Assembly: GCF_009905375.1 (NCBI RefSeq)
Contig: NC_133653.1
Location: 58,230,673-58,294,672 of the forward strand
Source: Apium graveolens
Taxonomy: Eukaryota > Streptophyta > Magnoliopsida > Apiales > Apiaceae
Length of the DNA: 64,000 bases
Reading direction: 5' to 3'
Position 1 is the stretch's first letter. Each line of letters opens with the position of its first letter. The position numbers were made by a program, and so were the translations under genes. This document shows, piece by piece, positions 23,301 through 32,073 of this stretch. The notes beneath the pieces are model-generated. The model saw only the letters and a program-made list of their open reading frames with translations, was not told the DNA's origin and searched no databases.

Positions 23301-26073
23301 ACTCCGGAAATTGAATCTCCTCAATGAAACCAGCCTCTAAGAGCTTTTCCACTTCCTGCTTTATAGCCTCTTGTCTTTCCGGGGCAAAATTTCTTTTCTT
23401 TTGTTTTACTGTCTTCCGACTTGGATCCACGTTTAGCTTGTGAGTAATTAACTCCGGGTCTATGCCTGGCATATCAGCTGCTGACCATGCAAACACATCA
23501 CTATTTTCTTGCAAAAATTTCACTAACTTCCCTCTAAGGGGCTCCTCTAATGTGGCTCCAATGAAAGTCATCCTCTCAGGATTCTTGGGATCTAAAGGAA
23601 CCGAAACCAATTCTTCTGCTGGCCTTCCTCTATTCTCATCATTTTCTCGAACATCCATATCTTCAATAGGAAGAACCTGCCCCCCGACTCCGTCTGCCCT
23701 CAAAGAGGCCACATAACAGCTTCTAGCCATTTTTTGATCTCCTCTCTCTTCTCCAATCCCGTTTCGGGTGGGAAACTTCATGACTGAATGGTAGGAAGAG
23801 GGGACTGCCTTGAAGGCATGTATCCCTGTTCTCCCCATGATAGCATTATAAGTTGAACTAGCCTTTACCACTACGAAATCCAGCATCTGCGTTGCTTGCC
23901 TTGGCTCCGTACCTATGGTGGTTGGCAACTTGATTATCCCTTCCACAGGACATTCCACTCCAGCAAATCCATATATCGGCATGTCGGTTGGTGTTAACTG
24001 GGAGTCGTTATACCCCATCCTTAGAAAGGTGTCGTGGAGCAAGATATCCACAGAAGCACCATTATCCACAAGGACCCTCTTAACCGGGCTATTTCCTATT
24101 ATTGGTGTTATGACCAGCGGGTCGTCATGGGGAAACTTCACACCCTCTAGGTCGGAATCATCAAAAGCCAATGTTACTTCTGTCCTCGCCCTCTTCGGGG
24201 CTTCTCCGACAATATGCATAACCTCTCTAGTATATGCCTTTCTGGAATTTTTGGACAATCCAGCAGCAGTTGGACCTCCAAAGATCGTGTTTATCACAGG
24301 CCCTTGAGGTCTCGGCCCTCCATAAATGGTGTTTATAACTGGTCCTCTAGGTTGGGGATTCCGCCCCTGATCATCTTGGTCCCTCCTACGATCTTCAAAG
24401 TTCTTCCTTCCATTATTATTTCTGTCCCCTCCATCTCCAGTATACTTATTCAATCTTCCTTTTCGAATCAAAAACTCGATTTCATCTTTCAATTGCCTAC
24501 ACTCATCGGTGTCATGGCCAACATCTTTGTGAAACCTGCAATACTTGCCCCTATCTAGCTTGGCGGGATCAGCCTTCAAGGGCTTAGGCCAGCGAATATC
24601 TCTGTCTTTCTCAATCTCCATCAAGATCTGACTTCTGGGAGCATTCAGCTTAGCGTATTCAGTGAACTTTTGCCCAGGTCCTCCCTTCTTGGGGGTTGAA
24701 TCAGGGTTTTGTTCGGTTCTAGGATATTTGTCCTTAGCGATATACTCCAAATCAGTTTTTCGTTTCTTGCCTCCAGTGGGCTCATTACTTACTACGGTCT
24801 TCCTCATACTTTCTTCAACCTTGATATACTTCCCTGCCCTCTCTTGGAGCTGCAACATGCTCTCAGGGGGTCGTTTGGCCAAAGACATTTTAAAAAACTC
24901 ATCCCTAGTTCCTTGTTGCAATGCTATCATGGCTACCTTATCATCAAGATCTGGGACTTTTAAAGCCTCCTTTGTAAAACGATTCAGGTAATCTCTTAAG
25001 GATTCCTTAGCTCCTTGCACAAGACTCATAAGAGATGCCGAACTTTTCTCATGGACTTTTCCACTGATGAATTGCTTAATAAAAGCCTGACTTAGTTCTC
25101 TGAATGATCCAATAGAATTTGGGGGTAGGCGACTGTACCATCTTTGAGCCATACCCGACAGGGTTTGAGGGAAGGCCCGACATTTTATAGCATCATTCAC
25201 GGGTTGCAGCAGCAGTGCATTAGAGAATGTCCTAACATGATTAGCGGGGTCTCCCGTGCCATCATAGGCTTTGATGGTGGGCATCTTGAATTTCCTTGAG
25301 ACATGGGCATTCATTATCTCTTCTGTGAAGGGTGGAGTTGGATCATCAGGATCTCCAAGGGGAAGGAGATTGCTTGGATCAGTTCTTGGGACAGCAGCCC
25401 TTCTTCTTACCGGACCATCCAGGTCTATGATAGGAGGAGGATTTCTCCCCCTAGGAGGTATGTGGGGTCTGGTGGCTTGGTGAGCCTCCAAATCACGCCT
25501 CAGCCTTTGGATTTCAGCCTCATGAGCCCTGATCTTTTCCTGCACTTCTTGGGGATTCGCCCCTGGGGTGCTTTGGGGGCGTTGCCTTCCATCGGCCATT
25601 GGCTCTTTTCCAGGACGCCTCCTTCTCGGGGCCACTTCATCATCCGAAGATTCGGAGTCTCTTTCAGTGTATGGACCAGAAAATTCCCGATCCTCAGGGA
25701 TAGGATCCAAACCTCGTATATAGGGGGGCGACCGCCCTCGTGCTTCGCTTCGCCCAGCATATCCGCTTCCTCCAACCTCAGGGTGAAGGGGCATCCCATA
25801 AGGGGGGTTAGTAGTAACAATAGTTGAATATTCATACCCGACGGGTCGAGAATTCACAGGTATATGTATTTGTTGAACTTGAGGATTCGTACCTTGAATA
25901 GTCGGGGGAGTTGTCCCTTGTGGCTGAGGATGAGTTGCCCCTGTCTGGGCTTCCCCCTGAGTAGATGCATAAGTTGAATGGGGAGGAACCTCCACGGTTG
26001 ATGAAATCACCTGGGTTGTCCCTGATGGTGTTCCCTCCTCCAGAGTGCTGGTTGTTCTCCGTGTTCTCGCCAT
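20359..26073 (-). CDS. Intact Tat-lineage gag-pol polyprotein, 1904 aa
   Basis: One uninterrupted frame starts 16 bp beyond the PBS. Residues 260-425 are the Gag core (QRWYSRLP). Residues 511-525 form a knuckle variant, CRFHKDVGHDTDEC. A duplicated GPVINTI(Y/F)GG follows at 577-601. Protease has VLVDNGAS at 667-674. RT spans about 890-1110, with YVDD at 1041-1044. The first RNase H (about 1185-1300) reads LYLAVSES where the catalytic Asp is expected, so it is probably inactive. The second, archaeal-type RNase H has FDGAS (D1342), E1378, D1404 and D1454. Integrase has His1558, His1565, Cys1596, Cys1599 and the triad D1628, D1688, E1724. All key residues expected in Tat proteins are present, so the copy may be functional. 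Confidence 0.95.
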   Translation of the reverse strand: MARTRRTTSTLEEGTPSGTTQVISSTVEVPPHSTYASTQGEAQTGATHPQPQGTTPPTIQGTNPQVQQIHIPVNSRPVGYEYSTIVTTNPPYGMPLHPEVGGSGYAGRSEARGRSPPYIRGLDPIPEDREFSGPYTERDSESSDDEVAPRRRRPGKEPMADGRQRPQSTPGANPQEVQEKIRAHEAEIQRLRRDLEAHQATRPHIPPRGRNPPPIIDLDGPVRRRAAVPRTDPSNLLPLGDPDDPTPPFTEEIMNAHVSRKFKMPTIKAYDGTGDPANHVRTFSNALLLQPVNDAIKCRAFPQTLSGMAQRWYSRLPPNSIGSFRELSQAFIKQFISGKVHEKSSASLMSLVQGAKESLRDYLNRFTKEALKVPDLDDKVAMIALQQGTRDEFFKMSLAKRPPESMLQLQERAGKYIKVEESMRKTVVSNEPTGGKKRKTDLEYIAKDKYPRTEQNPDSTPKKGGPGQKFTEYAKLNAPRSQILMEIEKDRDIRWPKPLKADPAKLDRGKYCRFHKDVGHDTDECRQLKDEIEFLIRKGRLNKYTGDGGDRNNNGRKNFEDRRRDQDDQGRNPQPRGPVINTIYGGPRPQGPVINTIFGGPTAAGLSKNSRKAYTREVMHIVGEAPKRARTEVTLAFDDSDLEGVKFPHDDPLVITPIIGNSPVKRVLVDNGASVDILLHDTFLRMGYNDSQLTPTDMPIYGFAGVECPVEGIIKLPTTIGTEPRQATQMLDFVVVKASSTYNAIMGRTGIHAFKAVPSSYHSVMKFPTRNGIGEERGDQKMARSCYVASLRADGVGGQVLPIEDMDVRENDENRGRPAEELVSVPLDPKNPERMTFIGATLEEPLRGKLVKFLQENSDVFAWSAADMPGIDPELITHKLNVDPSRKTVKQKKRNFAPERQEAIKQEVEKLLEAGFIEEIQFPEWLANPVMVKKANGKWRMCIDFTDLNDACPKDCFPLPRIDTLIDATAGHEMLSFMDGFSGYNQIKMHKDDIPKVSFITDFGVYCYLVMAFGLKNAGATYQRLVNRIFKDLIGKTMEVYVDDMLVKSLVKTDHIAHLREAFEVLRYHKMMLNPTKCAFGVGSGKFLGLMVSKRGIEANPDKIKAILDMEPPKTIKDVQKLTGRVAALGQFISKSGDKCLSFFKSLKNIKDFVWSEENQKAFEELKKYMSQAPLLAKPVLNEVLFLYLAVSESALSAVLVKEELKVQKPVYYVSKILHGAELNYSTIEKFALALVMASRKLRPYFQAHQIEVLTNQPLRNIIHSPKASGRLIKWAIELGEFDLKYKPRTAIKAQALADFVVECTIPNQEVGGQEDTITQDKGVDNESKEKDDKEYWVLYFDGASKTNSSGAGLVLQSPDGFLIEYAMKLDFPTTNNEAEYEALIAGLGLAGTLRVKNLKVRGDSKLIISQVKGEFEARDGMMAKYVRLVRAVMTQFDECHVEHIPREENVKADALSKFASSEIEESSGSVYFRVLKTRSIDVKLVAPIGLGTSWIDPIKAHIQTGWLPSDAAEARKLTVRALRYSLIDGILYKRSFVVPYLRCLRPDEARLALEEVHEGICGQHLGGRALAHKITRLGFYWPEMMADAKEYVKKCDRCQKHAPVFRQPPEMLTSINSPIPFAMWGMDILGPFPMATAQRKFLIVAIDYFTKWIEAKPLAKITTKQVAQFLWENIMCRYGIPRILVTDNGTQFNNEEFKKYCEENEIELRFTSVAHPQANGQAEVANRIILDGLKKRIEKSRNNWVDEILPVLWAYRTTCRVTTDATPFMLAYGAEAVVPVEISHSSPRIQAFDEKENEEGQRLALDLIDEVRDKAHAKIVEYQKKASFYYNLRVKERFFKQGDLVLRKIEASGVGQKGKLAPNWEGPYRVKSVQGRGTYKLETMDGFEVPRTWHAQNLKVYYV

Positions 26074-26089
26074 GGTTGTTGTTCCGTTC

Positions 26090-26107
26090 TTCCCACAGAC
26101 GGCGCCA
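26090..26107 (-). promoter_or_regulatory. Primer binding site of the Tat element
   Basis: TGGCGCCGTCTGTGGGAA on the minus strand begins two bases after the 5' LTR end and would pair with the 3' end of a tRNA, probably tRNA-Arg as reported for related Tat/Ogre elements. The tRNA identity is from memory. Only 16 bp separate it from the gag ATG. Confidence 0.85.
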
Positions 26108-26109
26108 AA

Positions 26110-26679
26110 TGTTATGGATTAAAACTACTATATATAATTGCTGTATTTAATACTAAGGAACGTGAGCTCCAAGGCTCGATTTGACTGCTCTTGTGTCTCG
26201 TGACTCGATCTGCCTTAACAAGATGCCTACGTACCTTGCTGATTGCCAAGGATCAAGTCAAAAAACGTAGTTCTGATTGGTGGGGGTGAGACCCCTTATA
26301 TAGATGTGGGAGTCCTTGAATTGGACTGGGTATAGGAGACTTGGTGGATAAGCCTCTGAATTAGGATAGACTTAGGAGTCCTAGGAAGTAGGAAGCTGAT
26401 TCCTTATCTTTTTAGGTCCCCTTGAGGCTAATCTCTAAGGATTTATATCCTCATCGGGACTCTTTTCAACATCTGATTTCTCCCTTATTAATTAATTACG
26501 AAATTAATTAATAATCAGGGCTTTTGGGCCTTTTTTATTCCATCAGACCTGATCTGGTCCATCAGGCTTAACCTTTCTGGTCTGAGTATCATATATCTTT
26601 TTATTGGGCCTGGCAGCCCACAGTTTGTACAATTAATGCAGTATTTAATTATACAAACATAATTTATTTATCCCTATCA
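26110..26679 (-). repeat. 5' LTR of the Tat element
   Basis: 570 bp, the same length as the partner at 16310-16879. It reads TGATAGGG...CCATAACA on the minus strand and directs gag-pol transcription. Confidence 0.96.
26294..26303 (-). promoter_or_regulatory. TATA box in the Tat 5' LTR
   Basis: CTATATAAGG on the minus strand lies in the middle of the 5' LTR, about 185 bp before its downstream end. It is the best core-promoter candidate for gag-pol. Confidence 0.6.
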
Positions 26680-27214
26680 AAACTACAGGGTAGATGAGTC
26701 ACCATTGTGACTATTTTGCACAATTGGTGGTTTCGTAATCTATAAATTATTAATTTATAGATTTAAATAAGATCCAGTAGTTATAGTTGATATAGTGTAG
26801 ATTATTTTGATAAAATCAGTAGATGTCTTTTTTAATTCTCACATATAATATTTACAAAAGATATGATATCATTTTTTTGTACAAAATTGGAGCTTGGACG
26901 TCAACAAGAAAGTTGCAATTTCTTATCCAATATTTGAGAATAATATGGATGATTTTATGAACAAATACCCCACAAGAAAAATTCAGGATATAGATATGGT
27001 AAACTATAAAAATAATGTGTATAATTACTGTTATTACATACGTAATATAAATATGTCATTAACAAGTTTTTGGTGTGAATGCATGTGTTTTTTACTATAT
27101 ATGCCTATGAACATTCTATTTGATTTGTTACAACTTGAAGCATCGAGCATATGAGGTCATAGATAACATAAAGCGTGAAATTGATCCAAAAGTGTGTTAT
27201 GGAAAAATACCTGG

Positions 27215-27738
27215 GTAATTTTTTCTCAACTTCAAATTCATATACATAAATAAAAAATATCGCATGTCGAAATCATTAAATTATACACATTTAAATTCTT
27301 GCTTTGCTTTTATGATTTTCTCTATGTAGAGTACAACTTGTTTAAATGTAGATTACATATCTGAATTTTGTTGCGGCCATTCAGATTTAAACCAAAGTGC
27401 TTAACACACAAACACTAAAGAATAAATGTTATTATCAATCTATTTTTATGCCAATATCCATGATATACTATATTTTTTGATTGTCTATATGCAATTCTTT
27501 CTTACGTTATTATCAATGATATGTTCTTAGAATGTTTGTGGGGTATTTGAATTGACATATCAAATGTCTGGTAATCATCAAATGTCCGGTAACTGAATTG
27601 ACATATGAAATATCTGGTAATTAAAATGGTTTGATGTTATTCTCCATTTATTGTATTTTTTAATTATATTTTGGAATGTTCGGTAACTTCATCTTTTTTC
27701 ATTGTACATAATTAATTAGTTCTACATAAATTTTGCAG
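27215..27738 (+). other. Intron-like AT-rich interval of the Ulp1-like gene
   Basis: It lies between a donor-like GTAATT at 27215 and the acceptor TTTTGCAG at 27731-27738. It contains a short imperfect duplication of a TCTGGTAA/TCCGGTAA-containing phrase at about 27566-27622. No gene is visible. Confidence 0.45.
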
Positions 27739-28231
27739 CACTCTCACTTTGTCAAATATCAACAATCCAAAGGCTTTGGAAATATAGCTCAGAAAATTAG
27801 AAAATTAAAGCCATCTTACCTGAGAATGACATGGAAAACAGAATCAAATTCAGTTGATTGTGCAATTTTTCTGATGAGACATATGGAACATACAAGGGGC
27901 ACACACAGAGTTGGGAAACTCAATTAAAAGCTGAAATGGTAAGTAATAATAACAAACTGTGAATTTTTTTCTTCACTTTCTGTTAGGGCGAAAACACGCG
28001 CTAATATTCACGCAAGTATACGTGTTCGCAAGTAGTATAAGATATAAATCAGATTCGTTCCCACAGAGACTGGTTTAGGTTAAGTTCAAATTATGCACCT
28101 ATGCAACAATGTATGGTTATTGCTCAATGCTAAGACAAATAATAAATTGGGTTTTGATTAAACTAAATGATTATACTAAATAACATTAACTAAGAGAATT
28201 GAGGTTGAATTAATATATATGACAAACATGG

Positions 28232-29547
28232 TGTAAGTCATATGTCATAGACCTATTTGTATATTCGAGGATTCAACTCAACTCAAATAAGAATGTAATA
28301 AGTAAATAGTGGATCTACCGTCAGAGAGATCTCGTAAAGTAATATCTGTCAAAGGATTCAGAGACAATGTTCATCTACAGACTTGAGGAGTTAATTCACT
28401 GGAAGAAGTTCAAGAAGTTGATCATGCCTCAGTGATATAAATCAAGATCGTGGATTTAATCAAGTGACAGAGATCTCGTCAGGGTATCAATTAATTACAA
28501 GGATTTAATCTGAAGAAAATCAAAGTGTCAAAGTCAAGACATGAAGAAACGTCACGGAAGTTAGTCACTCATGAACCAGACAGTACATCGAGTGTCAACG
28601 TTGAAGTGGTGGAATTGATTCATAATTTTCAGTGATTTTCAGAAGATTTGCAGAAGAATGGTTGCTGCTCAAGACTAGAATTAATTCTCTATTAATTAAT
28701 TAAGTCATCTAATTTAATTAAGAAAATAAATTATATCTGCGAAGAATAATTTATTTATTAATTGAATTAATTGATTAATTAATTCTGAATTAATTCTAGG
28801 AATTTTCAGAAGTTTTTTTTGGATTAAATTCAAGCATTAAATCAGCAAGACAATTGAAAATGAACTAGCATGACAATCAGGATTGTCATACCGATTGTCA
28901 TGCTAGGCTATTTTCAATTGTCTCACCGAAAGTTACTCTAGGAGGATGATTGTCTTGCTAGTTCATTCTGATTGTCATGCTAGTTCATTCAGATTGTCTT
29001 GCTAGTTCAATCAATTGTCCTACCGAAAGTCTTGCCAGCTATAGGATTGTCATGCCAATTCAATTCTATTCGTTTGTTGATTTAAAAAGAAGCAGAGAAG
29101 CAGCAACTTAAAAAAAAGAACACAGAAGTCAAGAAACAAGGCAGAAAAGAAAATCAAGAAGAAATATTTCATCTTTTCATCTGCATACTTCAAGATTAAA
29201 TTTCTAAATTGTAAAGTTAAATCCAATCCACTAGAAATCTTTATCTTGCTCTTGTGTATCAATCTAGCGGATTAAAATCCCTAGAACTTAATCTCAAATC
29301 GCGTTTAGCATTTGATTCTAATTATTGCAAAAATAGAAAAAGTTCATGTCGAATTTATTCTAGATTTGTGATAATTGATTTGAGATTAATACCTTGTAAT
29401 CGATACAGTTGTTGTAACACATTTCAAGTTTAATAATATTTTTATTTAACTTGAATTTTGTTTCACATTTTTTATTCCGCATTTTATTCGATTATTTGGT
29501 AACGTTTGTATTCAACCCCCCTTCTACAAACACATTGGGACCCAACA
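28232..29547 (+). repeat. 5' LTR of the non-autonomous Copia element
   Basis: 1316 bp, from TGTAAGTC to ACCCAACA. It contains AATTAATT-rich stretches at about 28670-28800 and a cluster of GATTGTCATGCTAG-type repeats in both orientations at about 28850-29060. Confidence 0.96.
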
Positions 29548-29549
29548 AT

Positions 29550-29561
29550 TGGTATCAGAGC
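29550..29561 (+). promoter_or_regulatory. Primer binding site, initiator tRNA-Met type
   Basis: TGGTATCAGAGC lies just inside the 5' LTR, the standard Copia PBS. Confidence 0.9.
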
Positions 29562-29643
29562 CTTCTGATTAACGAACAAATCAAGATCCTAGACTTTTGT
29601 GATTTTTCAACTCTTTGAATTTTTATTCATTCAAAAATTCATA

Positions 29644-31875
29644 ATGACTTCACATAAAGTTGGAACCGTTAAAATTCCACAATTTGATAATGAGAATTAT
29701 ATTATGTGGAAGAAGAAGATGCTCTTATTTTTACAAGTTGCAAATCCCAAATATTCAAACTTGTTAAAGAAGGGTATAAAAACTCCGATGGTTATTGAAC
29801 CGGAGGTAATAATAGATGGTGTGGTGACTACTAAAGCTAGAACCTATCCAAAAGAGCCCGAAGATTTTACTCCTGCTGAGAAGGAAGAAGCCTCCTTGGA
29901 TGCCAGCCTTCAATTAATATTAATTGATTCCCTTGATCCCTTGATGAACAGACATGTGATGAACTGTAAAAATTCCAAACACATGTGGGAAACTATTGAG
30001 GTGATTAATGAAGGCACAGAGGAAGTTAGGGAGAACAAGTTGGAAATCCTAACCTCTGAATATGAACATTTCAAATCAAATCCAGGAGAAGGAATTACTG
30101 AAGTGTTTGAGAGGTACAATGCGTTGATCAACAACCTGAACATCAATGGAAAGTATTATTCAATCAGGGAGGTCAACAAAAAGTTCCTTTTAACACTGCC
30201 AGCTCATCTTGAACATAGAATCACTGCCATTAGAGAAGCTAGAGATCTGAGTGAGATTTCTTTGGACAGGCTCTATGGAGTGTTAAAAACCTATGAGTTG
30301 GAGCAGATTCAACAGAAGGAAGTCTACGGGAAGGATAGAATGGTCAGCACATCTACTCCACTTGTAGCTGAAGGTCAACAACAACAGCAATCTCAATAAT
30401 TGGAGAGAATGGTACAGTATTCCAAGGCTGAGGAAAATATGTTAGTAGCAGAATATGATCCTCCTACTACAAATCAATCAAGTGATGATTTTTATTCCTT
30501 GGAAGAGCTGGAGCAATTGGAAGACGAGTCAATGGCCCAAATTGTCAAGAGATTCTCCCATGTCAGATTCAAGAGGAATCCCAAGCTGAAGTACAAGTCC
30601 AACTACAACAAATTCCAGAAAGGTGGATCTTCATCCTCTAACACCAGCAGTGGTGGATACCAAACAGGGATGGTTGATCGGGGCACCATTAGATGCTATA
30701 ACTGCAATGAGTTGGGACACTTTGCCACAGAATGTAGGAAGCCAAAGCAAGTAAGAAAGAACTCTGAAAGGGCTTATCTGGCAAAGGGAAGAAGCTGGGA
30801 TGATACTGACAGTGAAGATGAAGAAGAAGGAAATCTTGCTCTTATGGCTGTTGATGGAAAAACTTCATCGTCAAGAATAGAGGTAAAACTTTCTGATGCT
30901 GAAATGGTTTATCATCTAAGAGGTAACTTAGATTGTGCACGTCGTGATAATGAACTGTTAAGTTTACAGATCACAGACCTTGAGAAAGAGGTCAATGAAT
31001 TAAGACTTGTGCACATTAATCAAGACAAATTAAAAGAACAGGTATCTTTTCTAGAGAATAGAGTTGACTGTTATAGAAAACTCGAAACTATTCTCAAAGA
31101 CAAGATCACCGGTCTTGAGACTAAGGTTAGAGCCTACTTCAATTCTTGTTCGAAGGCTAAAGAGTTCTACAGTAAGCAAGCTGTTAATCAAACATCTGGA
31201 ATAGGTTATGATTACAATGCTGCTATTAGAGAATTAGGCATAAACTCCCCTCCTCATGTCTGTGCTAAAGGGAGGGAAGTACCACATGTGCTTAAGGGTG
31301 TTGATGAACCCCTCTATAAAGCATCAATTGCTGAACCATTTGATGCGACCTCTTCTGTTATTCAAGAAGAAATACGTGCTGAGGATCATGCTAATGAGAA
31401 GATTGTTTCCAAGTCAAGTGAGTCAAAAGTTCCAGTCAAAGTTGTGAAAGCAACTGAGACTAACTCAGACACACATGAGTTGGATAACAATAATGCCATG
31501 TCTACCATGCATAAATTACCTGCTATTAATCACTCTCATAAAGCATGTGGTGTTGCTAATTGTATGTCTTGTGCTTTTAATATGATGTATGCTTATTTTA
31601 ATGGTAAGCATGTGTCTAATGATAAGACTACTCCTCGTCAGCATGTGAATAACAAGAAGCATGATAGGTCTAAGACTGCTAGTCCTTCTGAGGCTAGAAA
31701 GGAGACATTTGTGCCTAAGCTTAAACAGAAATTTGTTAAGGCTATTTACAAGGTCAAATGTTCAGTCATTGAGGATGTTGAGATCGTTGAAATTAAGAAT
31801 GTTGTTTTGCCTGACAAAGGACAGTTCTACAAGTATGCCGGGCCCAACCAAGTTTGGGTTCCGAAGAAGGTCTAA
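29644..31875 (+). pseudogene. SIRE-type Gag with coiled-coil extension, interrupted by a stop
   Basis: The ATG at 29644 (MTSHKVG) matches the usual Copia Gag start better than the upstream ATG at 29599. The Gag core continues to a Gln-rich stretch and a TAA at 30397-30399, then the same frame goes on for 491 codons. It contains the knuckle CYNCNELGHFATEC (about 30692-30735), an acidic stretch, a long heptad-rich coiled coil (about 30890-31140) and a Lys-rich segment ending GPNQVWVPKKV. The stop is one C-to-T change from CAA. Since the LTRs are almost identical, the stop was either acquired very recently or already present in the source copy. Confidence 0.85.
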
Positions 31876-31879
31876 TCCA

Positions 31880-32073
31880 TTTGAAGTGCAGGGCAGTATA
31901 CAGGTGTAACCGGTAGTGTGGATTCTTGACAGTGGATCATCAAGATATATGACCGGAGATAGAGCCCTGCTATCAAATGTGATTGAGAAAGCTGGCCCCC
32001 TGATTACCTTTGGAGATAACATCAAAGGTTTATCTGAGGGATATGGCTGTTTGCAAGCTGGGAATGTTATCAT
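31880..32073 (+). pseudogene. Protease N-terminal remnant
   Basis: In another frame, from 31916, comes WILDSGSSRYMTGDRALLSN, the Copia protease active-site region, then ITFGDNIKG. Similarity to Copia Pol ends near 32073. Everything downstream of the protease start is missing. Confidence 0.8.

Larger units (their letters stand above)
16310..26679 (-). mobile_element. Complete Ty3/gypsy element, Tat lineage (Retand-like)
   Basis: The two 570-bp LTRs (16310-16879, 26110-26679) are flanked by AAACT (16305-16309 and 26680-26684). Reading on the minus strand the order is 5' LTR, PBS TGGCGCCGTCTGTGGGAA, one gag-pol frame with protease, RT, RNase H, a second RNase H and integrase, then a spacer with an antisense gene and tandem repeats, a polypurine tract and 3' LTR. 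Dual RNase H domains, an antisense extra ORF and a repeat-rich 3' spacer are known Tat-lineage hallmarks. I count two LTR mismatches by eye (near 16527/26327 and 16676/26476), so insertion was recent. The element lies between solo-LTR flank on the left and the Ulp1-like gene on the right. Confidence 0.95.

Noticed and set aside
23915..25827. Several 100-170 codon frames on the + strand over the Tat gag-pol
   Set aside because: They mirror the intact minus-strand polyprotein. No start context, introns or motifs support genes.
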